Assembly: GCF_026262505.1 (NCBI RefSeq)
Contig: NC_067203.1
Span: 1,798,001 to 1,862,000, forward strand
Direction of reading: 5' to 3'
DNA from: Trichomonas vaginalis G3
Taxonomy: Eukaryota; Parabasalia; Trichomonadida; Trichomonadidae
Length of the DNA stretch: 64,000 nucleotides
Shown here: positions 45,826-54,907 of the stretch, piece after piece
How positions within the stretch are numbered: position 1 is the first letter of the stretch
Layout of the letters: every line of letters starts with the position of its first letter
Notes under the pieces: model-generated
What the model saw: the letters and a program-made list of their open reading frames with translations, nothing else
Told to the model about the DNA's origin: nothing
Database searches by the model: none
Made by a program: the position numbers and the translations under genes

Positions 45826-47583
45826 TCATCTTTGAGGTTTCTTAATGGAATATCCCCATGTCGAATTCATAAGCAATTTGAGTGTCATTGCAAGTTTGGG
45901 GTTTGAAGCTTTCCTAATATCATACAGTTGTTGTATGACTTTTCCAACTGTATAGTTCCTTCCTGGGAACTCACCGTCTTCGTTTGGAATTCCAGTCGGG
46001 ATATATTGGACGAACCTCATGTACGCAGCGTTAAGGTCGACATAGTATATCTTTTCATCTGAGTCGAACTTGTCGCAACCAATGGGTCCAGTTCGTGGAA
46101 ATTCAAGTGAGTCTCTTATCTTCTGAGAAACTTCGCCTGCTATCTCATAAACATCGTCGAAGCAACCTGTTTCATATAAAACCTTCTGACCTAACTCAGA
46201 TGCTCTCCAATACAATTTGACGTCAATTGGATGTCTCAATGGAAGTTTGTTTATAGCATCTTGAAGTTCTTGCAACCTCATTGGAAGTTCTTCTGGTTCA
46301 GGTTGGTATCCGAACAATCCAACTCCTTTTGGAACTGTGTACTTCTTTTGTGCTAGAACTTTGTCTGGAACAACTTTTGGTCTTGCTAACAATGAAAAGT
46401 TTGTTTCGTCTTTTGGTACAAAAGTTTCTGTCAGCTTGTCATCTGGAATTGGTTCCAACAAACCTTTCTCGAAAAGAATGTTTACAGCTCTGACAATGTT
46501 GCACTTGCCTTTTCCGAACAATGGGTTTGTAAGACTTTCGTTCAACATGAAGTGGTTGTGGACAATTACAATCTTCAACCATGGTAAGTCTTTGTCAACA
46601 ACATAGTCGTCATGTGAAGAACCTTTAGCTGTAGGTATGTTGACTCGGATATTGACATTTGCCAACGGTGCAACTTTTGCCAATTGACCCCTAAGAATGT
46701 ACCTTGTCTTCACACATGACTCAAGATACTTCATTTTCTCATCTGTAACAAGACCAGAGTTCCTGAGACATGTAAGAATACAAGGTTCATTGACAATTTT
46801 TTCAATTGAATTGTAAATTCCATACCTTGTCAAGTCAATGTCAGACTTATTTATGAACGGGAAGTATCCAGCATGTTGTCTGACTGCTTGAGGGTTAGGT
46901 TGGTACCATTCAAATTTTACACTTGCAATTCCTTCAATTGCATTCAAAATGTCTGAGTCGGAGTCAACCATTTGTTCTCTCTTTGTAGTCTTGAAAGCGT
47001 CAAGAAGCATTGCAGCTGTTGTGACATTGCCATGTGCATAGTAAATGTGACCATCCAAATCTGTTACGGTTAGTCTGAGATTGTATCCTTTCTTATTTCC
47101 ATCTTGAATTGCAGCAAGTACACCCATGAAGCCTTCTTTGTTCTTTCCTTCGTCAAAGTTTACTGTAAAGGTTCGACCAGAAGTAATTTTACTTCTAACT
47201 TCACGATACTTTTCATATGCATATCTTGTTCTTTCCATGGGAGCATGTGCGTCTTCACCTTTTCCTTTTTTCCTCCTCAAAGGATGCAATTGTTCGTCAT
47301 GTTTCCAGTAGAATCTGGCAAAGCCGTCGTGTCCTTCAACTTGAGGTTCACTAACATCGAAAGGCATGTCCATAAGACGTTCTTCTTCTAACCTCTCTAG
47401 TCTGTTTGGATAATTTGCGCGTGCTGTTTCCAAGTCCATTTCATAGCGAAGACCAGACAATTTGTCATAGACTTTTATGGGTCTTCCCTTCCTATATTTA
47501 AACTTCTTTGAAACTTTCCAACCATATCTTTCTAACTCTGCTTTTATTCTAGCAGATTTTCTATCCATTCTATATGGGGGCAT
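45826..47583 (-). CDS. Divergent DNA polymerase B, main part, Polinton 2 (fossil)
   Basis: 585 residues. Near the end lie motif A (IYYVDLNAAYMRFVQYIPTG) and motif B (KLAMTLKLLMNSTWGYSIKK). The N-terminal region (KVSKKFKYRKGRPIKVYDKL; a module close to those of nuclease-associated DNA-binding segments) and the middle lack the exonuclease motifs seen in Polinton 1. By eye it does not align with the Polinton 1 enzyme outside the motifs, so the two elements have different polymerase lineages. The gene region reaches down to 45433 and is broken. Confidence 0.7.
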   Translation of the reverse strand: MPPYRMDRKSARIKAELERYGWKVSKKFKYRKGRPIKVYDKLSGLRYEMDLETARANYPNRLERLEEERLMDMPFDVSEPQVEGHDGFARFYWKHDEQLHPLRRKKGKGEDAHAPMERTRYAYEKYREVRSKITSGRTFTVNFDEGKNKEGFMGVLAAIQDGNKKGYNLRLTVTDLDGHIYYAHGNVTTAAMLLDAFKTTKREQMVDSDSDILNAIEGIASVKFEWYQPNPQAVRQHAGYFPFINKSDIDLTRYGIYNSIEKIVNEPCILTCLRNSGLVTDEKMKYLESCVKTRYILRGQLAKVAPLANVNIRVNIPTAKGSSHDDYVVDKDLPWLKIVIVHNHFMLNESLTNPLFGKGKCNIVRAVNILFEKGLLEPIPDDKLTETFVPKDETNFSLLARPKVVPDKVLAQKKYTVPKGVGLFGYQPEPEELPMRLQELQDAINKLPLRHPIDVKLYWRASELGQKVLYETGCFDDVYEIAGEVSQKIRDSLEFPRTGPIGCDKFDSDEKIYYVDLNAAYMRFVQYIPTGIPNEDGEFPGRNYTVGKVIQQLYDIRKASNPKLAMTLKLLMNSTWGYSIKKPQR

Positions 47584-47666
47584 TTTTATAAAAATAAAAA
47601 AATATTTTTTTCTTTACTTTACATAACCGCCTGCTGCCATAAGTCTTTGACGCCAACCCATACCAG

Positions 47667-48197
47667 CTAATGAAGGTTGACTTGGTTTAGTTTGGAAACT
47701 AACCTTTGGTTTTGGTTTATCTTCAGTTTTTGGCTTCCTTCTTCTATCGGTTTTTCGTCACTTTTCGGTTCCTCTGACTTTACCTCACTTGCAGGTATGG
47801 TTGTGTCGTCAACATCTTCATAAATATCATATGCCATTTGTTTTTGTTTTCCTTTCAACTTTTTGTGTTTGTTGTAAAGTTTAGAATATTTCGACTCTAA
47901 GTCAATGAGATGTTCTATAATGAACTGTTGGTCAGTGAAGTAAACTTTTCCATCTGTTGTCTCGAAAGCTCCTTCAGACTTCAATATTTTATTTGTGAGA
48001 GTCTGTTTCTTTTTTGAGATACTAGCCGTTCCATTTCTATGAAAAGTGACTTTGTAGTTAGGGTTTGTATTTCCAGACCTGGCACTTTCTATTATTGAAT
48101 TTTTCTCTTCATCTGTAAGTTCTTTGACAGGTTTTGACAATGGTTCTGAACTTTTTGTTTGTGGTGTCAAATCTACCGTTTCAACTTCTTCGGTCAT
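47667..48197 (-). CDS. Charged Polinton 2 protein (fossil part)
   Basis: 176 residues. Disordered acidic ends surround a small domain (YKVTFHRNGTASISKKKQTL; FTDQQFIIEHLIDLESKYSK). Coding-like sequence continues to about 47620 (GMGWRQRLMAAGGYVK). The start shares ACTGAGATGAAATG with the next gene. Confidence 0.5.
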   Translation of the reverse strand: MTEEVETVDLTPQTKSSEPLSKPVKELTDEEKNSIIESARSGNTNPNYKVTFHRNGTASISKKKQTLTNKILKSEGAFETTDGKVYFTDQQFIIEHLIDLESKYSKLYNKHKKLKGKQKQMAYDIYEDVDDTTIPASEVKSEEPKSDEKPIEEGSQKLKINQNQRLVSKLNQVNLH

Positions 48198-48216
48198 TTC
48201 ATCTCAGTAAAAAATT

Positions 48217-48372
48217 TTAGTTTGGTTTGTTTTCAACTGGTTGTTTAGGTTTTTTAAGTCGGTCTAAAACTTCCTGAGGTATAGGAAGAACTTGACAAAC
48301 ACGTGGTTGTGTAACTGCTGGAAGTCGACAAATCCATCTTGAACCCATTTGTCTCAATGCTGTATTGTTCAT
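48217..48372 (-). CDS. Small basic Polinton 2 protein
   Basis: Fifty-one residues (MNNTALRQMGSRWICRLPAV and on), Pro/Lys-rich end. Its leader (TTTTTTACTGAGATGAAATG) is identical to that of the gene at 47667-48197, which argues that it is real. Confidence 0.55.
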   Translation of the reverse strand: MNNTALRQMGSRWICRLPAVTQPRVCQVLPIPQEVLDRLKKPKQPVENKPN

Positions 48373-48373
48373 T

Positions 48374-48790
48374 TCATCTCAGTAAAAAATTTACATTCCC
48401 CACGTTTGAGGCGGTTGGTTGGTTGTTGTTTACCCACTGTTGTGCATGGTTATATCCTCTGTTAAAGAATCTTTCACCTTGGTCCATATAGTGTCCTGCT
48501 TGGTTATAGTAGTCATTTGCTTTGTTATAGTAGTTTCCTGCTTGTCTTCCTACATTGTCCATCCATCCTTGAACTTTTCCTCTTGTTTCAGGATTTGGAA
48601 TAAGATTTGCTGCATCTCGTGCTACCTCCCAACCTTTCTGTACAGTTTGTATAATAGGTTGTGCTTTCTCTTTAAGTATACCTAATGTACTCAAAATCTT
48701 CCTTCCAATTCCAAATGCACCTCTGGCTATTGTTCCCACTGCGGGCAAAAATCTGGATGCAACTCCTGCTAATGCGCCAAATAAACCCAT
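48374..48790 (-). CDS. Amphipathic minor-virion-protein candidate, Polinton 2
   Basis: 138 residues. Gly/Ala-rich amphipathic start (MGLFGALAGVASRFLPAVGT), then helices, then a Tyr/Asn/Gln-rich end (YYNKANDYYNQAGHYMDQGE). Similar in type to 5082-5315 and 51952-52194. A membrane-active particle protein is inferred. Divergent from the integrase with 16 bp between starts. Confidence 0.55.
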   Translation of the reverse strand: MGLFGALAGVASRFLPAVGTIARGAFGIGRKILSTLGILKEKAQPIIQTVQKGWEVARDAANLIPNPETRGKVQGWMDNVGRQAGNYYNKANDYYNQAGHYMDQGERFFNRGYNHAQQWVNNNQPTASNVGNVNFLLR

Positions 48791-48806
48791 TTCTTATGGG
48801 TAAAAA
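48791..48806. promoter_or_regulatory. Compact bidirectional promoter region
   Basis: Sixteen bases (TTCTTATGGGTAAAAA) between divergent start codons of the amphipathic protein and the integrase. Confidence 0.45.
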
Positions 48807-49361
48807 ATGACGAATCCAAACAAGGACCCCTATGTTTCTAAAGCGACAAAGAAAGCACTCATGATAAAAATCTTTAGTTCAACACCAAATGCTTGGTTTA
48901 TGGATATCTTGGAAAACATTCCGAGGTATAGAGAAGATGGACCACCATACTGGCTAATATTTGTCGGTCAAAACACAAGATACTGTGAAGCCATACCATT
49001 ACAGTCCAAAAATATTTTAGATGTGAAAACTGCTTTGACAATATTCGTTGACAAATACCATCCAACAAAACTGACATCTGACTGTGAAAGTTCTTTCAAA
49101 TCAGACGATATTAAAAACTATCTGCGTTCAAAAAATGTAAACCAATATTTCATTGTCGACCAAAACCATTCTGCTCTTGGTGTCATTGACAGTTGTATAA
49201 AAATCTTAAGAGACTTAAACCAACCACAAGGTGGTGAGGTAGATGAAATGTCATATGACGACAAATATAGACACTTCTCCATGGCAAAGATGAGACAAGT
49301 TTTAAATATTTACAATAACCGTAAACAAAAAGGTTTGGGAAACCACTCCCCGAAGAAATGA
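48807..49361 (+). CDS. Integrase core, Polinton 2 (fossil)
   Basis: 184 residues with the RNase-H-like integrase core: AWFMDILENIPRYRED, YWLIFVGQNTRYCEAIPLQS, LTSDCESSFKSDDIKNYL and HSALGVIDSCIKILRDLN. Coding-like sequence continues to about 49763 with a chromo/SH3-like end (MYTLQAEDKTTIVRPRFKLV). It has a much shorter N-terminal region than the Polinton 1 enzyme and differs in most positions. The gene region is broken. Confidence 0.75.
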   Translation: MTNPNKDPYVSKATKKALMIKIFSSTPNAWFMDILENIPRYREDGPPYWLIFVGQNTRYCEAIPLQSKNILDVKTALTIFVDKYHPTKLTSDCESSFKSDDIKNYLRSKNVNQYFIVDQNHSALGVIDSCIKILRDLNQPQGGEVDEMSYDDKYRHFSMAKMRQVLNIYNNRKQKGLGNHSPKK

Positions 49362-49760
49362 AAAACAACCCTGACTTAGAGAAAGACTATATATTTAATA
49401 ATTTAGTCAAAAGAGACAAACAAGAAAGAATGCCGGGCTTCAAACTTCAGAAAGGTGACAAAGTAAAATAGAAATACCCAAACGCGACCCATATGAAAAT
49501 ACTATTGACTATGACAACAATGGGAACTCGACAGGTACTCGCATTCGTGTTCGTAAAAATAGAAGAAAGTATACAAGAGAATATTATGAAGTTTTAGGCA
49601 AACATGGCAAAATGTACACACTGCAAGCAGAAGATAAAACTACTATTGTCAGACCTCGTTTCAAACTTGTCAAAGTTCAAGGTGGTATACTTTCAAAGAC
49701 AGTTCCTAACAAATATAAGACAACTCCTGACGAATATGCTAAAGAAGTTGAAAATGACGA

Positions 49761-51062
49761 CTAAGCATTTCTATACCATGCGTAAACTGTCATGTAAGGT
49801 GGCATGTAGTCTTTACTTTGTCCCGTTGTTTGCGTATACCCTGAAACGCGATGTGTATGGCTTCCTCCTACCTCAGTGTTACTCCAGTAACAATTTATAG
49901 CAAACTTAACGTTGTCTTTAACATCATATCCTTTACCTTTTGTCATTCCTGACCAATCCCAAAATCTATGACTATGCAAACCTGCTTCAGATGTACTTAA
50001 ATTTACGTAGTGACTGTGCGCAGGTAAATTTGCACCTGAAATCGTTTTACTTCCACCTGTTTCCTTTGAAGAGTTTGCACAATACAAAAACCTGTCGACT
50101 ATTTGAGTCCAAGTTCCAAAACCCAGAACTGTTTCTGGTTTGGTAGAGTTCATTGACGTGTAAATAGAACCTATAGGATATAGTGTTTGAAGTATTTCTG
50201 TCTTTAACGTTTGAAGCTCTGTTTTGTCAGCTTTCTTATCTAACTCATCGTTAACATATGTTTTGTCAGCTTTTTTATCTAACTCATCGTTAACATATGT
50301 TTTGTCAGCTTTGTTGTCATATAAATCTTGAGCAGTGAATTTAACTTTGTTTTCATCCTCCATGACATAGACATTTCTACATCTAGTGTATTTCATCGTC
50401 GTTATGTCTTCATCCGATGTTAAACCTTGTGGAAAGTTAGGAGGTTTCCAAAGTAGTACATCCCCACCAGTTCCATCAGGTTCTTCAACCGTTCCTGCAA
50501 TATTTTCTATACCAACAGTTGCGAAGAAATCGTGTGTATGTCCAACGTCACTTTTCCTGTTTAAGGTTTCTTGTAAGTTTGTAATATTTGCAATGGTATG
50601 TGTATGAGTCTTTTTAGAATATTCTTTGTCAGCTCTTGTCACTTCACTTGACATTTTATTGTCAACATATGTTTTATCCGCTTTGTCATCTAACATTGCT
50701 GGTAGTTCATCTACGTCATAGATGTTATGTGTATGGTGTTTTTGTGGGTATGTTCTATCTGTCCATGCGAGAATATAGTCTCTTGTTGCATCTACATACT
50801 CTTTGTCAGCTTTGTTGTCAATATCTGCTTTCAAAAGAAGTTCATCTATAGGTTTCTCGTTTAAAGTTCTTTTTGTTGGATTTATACAAACAGTATGGTT
50901 CTTACTGTCTTGAAACAGAAACTCATCTGTCATTGGGTTTATCGTCAGTTTTAAGTTTCCTTCTTTCAATGACTCAGATATCTTAGAATAGTTTGAAAAG
51001 TTTGTTGTGTTCTTATTTAGAGCTTGCAAAATGAGTTGTCGGTTGTGTTGTATTTCTCTCAT
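49761..51062 (-). CDS. Tail-fibre-like protein with collar domain, Polinton 2
   Basis: 433 residues, apparently whole. An N-terminal helical domain is followed by stalk repeats (KADKEYVD, KADKTYVDNKM, KADKTYVNDELDK) interleaved with HTH-rich blocks (KKTHTHTIANITNLQETLNR). The collar-type end domain starts LYPIGSIYTSMNSTKPETV and closes with MPPYMTVYAWYR. The paired histidines suggest metal-bound trimer fibres as in phage. Stalk and tip match 11012-12617 of Polinton 1. A receptor-binding role is inferred. Confidence 0.85.
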   Translation of the reverse strand: MREIQHNRQLILQALNKNTTNFSNYSKISESLKEGNLKLTINPMTDEFLFQDSKNHTVCINPTKRTLNEKPIDELLLKADIDNKADKEYVDATRDYILAWTDRTYPQKHHTHNIYDVDELPAMLDDKADKTYVDNKMSSEVTRADKEYSKKTHTHTIANITNLQETLNRKSDVGHTHDFFATVGIENIAGTVEEPDGTGGDVLLWKPPNFPQGLTSDEDITTMKYTRCRNVYVMEDENKVKFTAQDLYDNKADKTYVNDELDKKADKTYVNDELDKKADKTELQTLKTEILQTLYPIGSIYTSMNSTKPETVLGFGTWTQIVDRFLYCANSSKETGGSKTISGANLPAHSHYVNLSTSEAGLHSHRFWDWSGMTKGKGYDVKDNVKFAINCYWSNTEVGGSHTHRVSGYTQTTGQSKDYMPPYMTVYAWYRNA

Positions 51063-51099
51063 AGACGCTGTTTCTCGACATTTTTATTCTAGATAAAAT

Positions 51100-51423
51100 A
51101 TGCTTCCAATAGAAAAAGAAAATTCAAGAGTTGCTACAACTAAACCATTAGATGAACTTTTTACTAATGTCGGTCAAAAGTTTGAGACAGAGACCGTAAA
51201 GCATGAAGGCTATCGTTTTGACTACCCATTAAGATGGCTAAGAGACCCATCTGTCACAAAAGCTATTGGCTTTCGTAGAATGAAGTTTGTGTCTGTAGAA
51301 GATAAAAGTTTTCCATTTATTGTAAGGTTTCATATAGATTATATATCTGAAGGGAAACGAAAAATGTGGGAAGAAATTGAGCTAATACAAGTTGACCTTT
51401 ATCTTCTCTACAGACTGCGTTAA
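51100..51423 (+). CDS. Polinton 2 protein, N-terminal part (fossil part)
   Basis: 107 residues (MLPIEKENSRVATTKPLDEL and on) with beta-rich segments (FVSVEDKSFPFIVRFHIDYI). Starts at TTTTTATTCTAGATAAAATG. Belongs to one gene region with the next stretch. Confidence 0.45.
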   Translation: MLPIEKENSRVATTKPLDELFTNVGQKFETETVKHEGYRFDYPLRWLRDPSVTKAIGFRRMKFVSVEDKSFPFIVRFHIDYISEGKRKMWEEIELIQVDLYLLYRLR

Positions 51424-51500
51424 AAAATATAGAAGATAAAATAAATTCATGTTATGCAAAATATGCTGATGAATATGCAAATACCGAGAGCACACTTTAT

Positions 51501-51947
51501 GTGAGAATTGTATATGACAAACAAAATTCACAAGTGTCATTTCAAATCTACGAAGACAATCCAAAGAAAGACGAACAAATATATACAGAATTCACTGCAA
51601 TGTCATGGTATTATTTGCAAAGAATGTTAAATCAGAAAGTCGAACTTCCTTTAGCAAATATTTACAGTCGATATGCAAGAGATGAACCATATTTATTTAA
51701 AGATGTTTTCGACCCAGCTGCTATTATAGTTCATGCTTCATTTTCTGGTGCACAAAACTCTTTTTTATGCTTGGCAAATGACTTTTACGAAAAACCTACA
51801 AAGCTATATGAACCACCAAGTGGAAGTATTTCAGACTTTCAAGTATGGTTTACAACAGATGGAAGAAAGAGAATAGTTCCATTATACCATGCGTTTTACT
51901 TAGAACTTAGTTTCATATACAACTACTATCGAACGGTAAAAATATAA
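51501..51947 (+). CDS. Conserved Polinton protein, possible jelly-roll minor protein (fossil part)
   Basis: 148 residues; the second half (AAIIVHASFSGAQNSFLCLA; FQVWFTTDGRKRIVPLYHAF) resembles 9750-10229 in Polinton 1. Function unknown. Confidence 0.5.
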   Translation: MRIVYDKQNSQVSFQIYEDNPKKDEQIYTEFTAMSWYYLQRMLNQKVELPLANIYSRYARDEPYLFKDVFDPAAIIVHASFSGAQNSFLCLANDFYEKPTKLYEPPSGSISDFQVWFTTDGRKRIVPLYHAFYLELSFIYNYYRTVKI

Positions 51948-51951
51948 TTTT

Positions 51952-52194
51952 TTAATACGGTTGAGGTGTTGGATTTGGTTGCCAACTAGACTGTGGTGCA
52001 GGTTCAGGCTGTTGTATAACAGGAGCTTGTTCTTCTGGTTCAGGGTCTTTAGGTATAATACCAACAAACTGACCTACTCTTTTACCAATATTTTTGACTC
52101 CGTTCCAAATTCCTCTTCCGACAGATTTTATTCCATTCCATATACCTCTTCCAACATTTCGAAAGAAGTTTCCTATTCTTCCAAAGAAACCCAT
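51952..52194 (-). CDS. Small amphipathic repeat protein, Polinton 2
   Basis: Eighty residues. A Gly/Trp amphipathic start with an internal repeat (VGRGIWNGIKSVGRGIWNGV) and a Pro/Gln-rich end. Same type as 5082-5315 and 48374-48790. A membrane-active role is inferred. Confidence 0.6.
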   Translation of the reverse strand: MGFFGRIGNFFRNVGRGIWNGIKSVGRGIWNGVKNIGKRVGQFVGIIPKDPEPEEQAPVIQQPEPAPQSSWQPNPTPQPY

Positions 52195-52262
52195 TTTACT
52201 ATATGTAAAAATCTAATGTCCGCCTAGTCTCTTACGTTTCCTGTTGAGTTCCATAGCATTCT

Positions 52263-52685
52263 TTAACTGGAGCTCATACATTCTGTTTCTCCTCTGGTAG
52301 AAAACATATTCTGGTCAACTCCTGTGTTCGCGTCATCTGCATAGAGTTGTTTATATCCCACTTCGGGGTTTGTATAAAACTCTTTCCATCTCATATTTGC
52401 ATACCATGGTGGTAAGCCTAACGCAGCGTCATTTGACATGGCAGTTTGCATTTGTACATCTGTTGGCACTTGACCATAGTTTGCCATTGCAGTTTGTATT
52501 CTAACTTCATTTGGAATATTCTCTGGGTTTGGTTGTCCAGGTTGCTGTGCATTTGCTAATTCTGTGCGTCCATTTAATATTAGATAAAAATATCTCTTAC
52601 GAGTACATATACTGAACATTTGCAGGCATTGGTTCATCTTCATATTCTCTGTACTTTTCTGCCACGTCAAATAAATAAATGACAC
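52263..52685 (-). CDS. Polinton 2 protein of unknown function (fossil part)
   Basis: The credible part lies after residue 40: NAQQPGQPNPENIPNEVRIQ, a two-fold repeat (RIQTAMANYGQVPTD / QMQTAMSNDAALGLP) and WYANMRWKEFYTNPEVGYKQ. A basic end (NAMELNRKRKRLGGH) is encoded just beyond, to about 52213. Broken. Confidence 0.4.
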   Translation of the reverse strand: MSFIYLTWQKSTENMKMNQCLQMFSICTRKRYFYLILNGRTELANAQQPGQPNPENIPNEVRIQTAMANYGQVPTDVQMQTAMSNDAALGLPPWYANMRWKEFYTNPEVGYKQLYADDANTGVDQNMFSTRGETECMSSS

Positions 52686-52712
52686 AATGGAAAAAACCTA
52701 AAACAAGTAGTC

Positions 52713-53531
52713 CTATTTCAAACCACATTTACTTACTAGTAAAATTTCTTTGTTATGACACTTTCTCCAGTTTATAGGACCTCTCTCATATTCTATCTTA
52801 TCGTATCTAAACTCATAGTCATGTATGTCCTCTAACCATCTCATGACACTTTCCAAACCACTTTTATCGGATGTAAAGTAAAAGCATGGATGGTTATGTA
52901 AAACGTCTAAAGTTTCTAAAGAGTCTCTCAAAGTCCAGTCTACTTGGTATTGAAAATCCCATGTGTTATAGAACGGCGGGTCTACTATAAAGAAAACATT
53001 TTCCTTGTCTTTATATTTTTCATACAAATCTGTCCAATGACATCTCACAAACTCTATACCCTCAATATATTTTTCTATGTCCTCTTTGAAAACATTTGTA
53101 TAGTTAAGATATAAAACTTTTGACATAAGTGTTTCAATGTCATGAACTCTTATAGCACCACTATATAATAGTCTAGCAGATATACTATCCCAGTCTATAT
53201 ATTCTGCTTTTTTCAAAACCTCTCTGACAGTATTTTTCTTATCTAATGGTATACGTTCCATCTTACCTATAGGTATCTTTTCTTTCAACTCACTCAATAT
53301 TTTGTTTGTGTCTGGTATATGTTTGAGACGGTTCATATAGTTGTCGAAGTCATTGCATATAATCTTTGAGTCTGGGAATATTGTATGGCACAAATGGGAT
53401 ATATAGAAACTTCCACCGAACAAATCTACAAATGTTAGACCATTCGGTAGTTTCTTAAGTTCTCTCAATATAATATCTTTACATTTACTCTTATTTCCAA
53501 AGAACGGTAACGGTGGTTTTGTAAAATTCAT
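52713..53531 (-). CDS. DNA adenine methyltransferase, D12 class
   Basis: 272 residues, apparently whole. SAM-binding motif PPLPFFGNKSKCKDIILREL at residues about 6-25, then FVDLFGGSFYISHLCH, acidic ICNDFD, and the catalytic FFIVDPPFYNTWDF (DPP[YF]) near residue 186. The family adds a methyl group to N6 of adenine. Starts at TATATATAAATG just inside the right TIR. It may mark element DNA or tune its expression; that is inference. Confidence 0.85.
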   Translation of the reverse strand: MNFTKPPLPFFGNKSKCKDIILRELKKLPNGLTFVDLFGGSFYISHLCHTIFPDSKIICNDFDNYMNRLKHIPDTNKILSELKEKIPIGKMERIPLDKKNTVREVLKKAEYIDWDSISARLLYSGAIRVHDIETLMSKVLYLNYTNVFKEDIEKYIEGIEFVRCHWTDLYEKYKDKENVFFIVDPPFYNTWDFQYQVDWTLRDSLETLDVLHNHPCFYFTSDKSGLESVMRWLEDIHDYEFRYDKIEYERGPINWRKCHNKEILLVSKCGLK

Positions 53532-53567
53532 TTATATATAATAATAAAAATGTTTTTACCCGAAAAG

Positions 53568-54504
53568 TGACAGATGTTTTATTGTGACTTCTTCGTAAAG
53601 ACTTTGTTGTGACTTCTTCGTAAATGAGCGTAAATGACCCAAAAATATATTTTAGGGTAGAAGGTTAGATATAACCTCTTTTCTAACCTCTTTTCTACCC
53701 TCTTGAATTTTCATGAATTTCTTCGTAAAGACTTTGTTAAGACTTCTTCATCTAATTTCTCATGAACTTTCTTGTCTATGTTTTGTTGAGATTTCATCGT
53801 AAAGACTTTGTTGAGATTTCTTCGTAAATGACCCTAGTAGTATATTTTTGGTGTAAATTTCATGAAAATTCAAGAGGGTAGAAAAGAGGTTAGAAAAGAG
53901 GTTATATCTAACCTTCTACCCTAAAATATATTTTTGGTGTAAATTTCATGAAAATTCAAGAGGGTAGAAAAGAGGTTAGAAAAGAGGTTATATCTAACCT
54001 TCTACCCTAAAATATATTTTTGTCTGATTTACACTCATTTACGATGAAGAAGTCTCAACAAAACATTTACGAAGAAGAAGTCTTGACAAAACATTTACGA
54101 AGAAGAAGTCTTGACAAAACATTTACGAAGAAGAAGTCTTGACAAAACATTTACGAAGAAGTCTTGACAAAACATTTACGAAGAAGTCTTGACAAATTCA
54201 AGAGGGTAGAAAGGAGGTTAGAAAAGAGGTTATATCTAACCTTCTACCCTAAAATATATTTTTGTCTGATTTACACTCATTGACGATGAAGAAGTCTCAA
54301 CAAAACATTTACGAAGAAGAAGTCTTGACAAAACATTTACGAAGAAGAAGTCTTGACAAAACATGAAAACATATATAATTTGTGAAAAGTGAAACATTAT
54401 ATAATGTTTTCGACCAAGAAGACTAACAATTTTCCGAATAAAAACTTCATTTATACTAAACATCTTCAGGGCTAGAAGGCACGAAGTGCCTGGAAGCCCC
54501 ACTA

Positions 54505-54540
<36 letters not shown>
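53568..54540 (-). repeat. Polinton 2 right terminal inverted repeat
   Basis: Inverted match of 29872-30811, with an extra block of the 25-bp and palindromic units near the tip and a 34-T run at the end. Confidence 0.9.
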
Positions 54541-54542
<2 letters not shown>

Positions 54543-54775
54543 TGGTATCTGGAATCAGCCTCAGCCTTGAACCAATTCATTTAATTTGACACTTGAGTGT
54601 CAAAAAAATGCTCATTTCAGATGGGGGGATACCCAAAACTACCAGATTAACCATTTTTTGAGGGGAAATAACCGTTAGCGAGGGACATTATATTCAATTC
54701 TGGATTAGAATGATAATAATCAAAACATGAAAATTTGTTTCCATTATATTCAATTCTGGATTAGAATGATAATAA
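54541..54775. other. Host flank of Polinton 2
   Basis: No gene. A hairpin TTTGACACTTGAGTGTCAAA at 54585-54604. A 37-bp segment (CATTATATTCAATTCTGGAT and on) occurs twice, near 54685 and 54741. Confidence 0.6.
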
Positions 54776-54907
54776 TCACATGGAGCAAATCCAATGGTCA
54801 AAGATCGAGAAGGAGAAACCGCACTTGACTATGCCCAAGAATGTGGCAACAATGATATATTAAATCTTTTTATTCCATTTCAAAAGAAAAATAACAATAA
54901 AAAATGA
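54776..54907 (+). pseudogene. C-terminal ankyrin-repeat fragment
   Basis: Forty-three codons and a stop: SHGANPMVKDREGETALDYA, then a charged tail ending NNNKK, the typical end of a trichomonad ankyrin gene. No start or N-terminal part is nearby. The other ankyrin gene ends in decay at about 29430, before Polinton 2, so this may be its displaced end. Confidence 0.7.

Larger units (their letters stand above)
29872..54540. mobile_element. Polinton/Maverick element 2, fossil, about 24.7 kb
   Basis: Terminal inverted repeats of nearly 1 kb (29872-30811 and 53568-54540) begin with an A run on the left (T run on the right), then GGTAGTGGGGCTTCCAGGC. Parts: coiled-coil and Q/P-rich proteins, double-jelly-roll-type capsid, CCG protein, penton-like candidate, HNH nuclease, packaging ATPase, many small genes, divergent DNA polymerase B, amphipathic proteins, integrase core, tail fibre and adenine methyltransferase. 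It is broken with roughly twenty breaks, though methyltransferase, fibre and HNH genes look whole. Near-identical ends suggest a fairly young copy. The flanks share only ATTG, so no sure target duplication. Confidence 0.9.
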
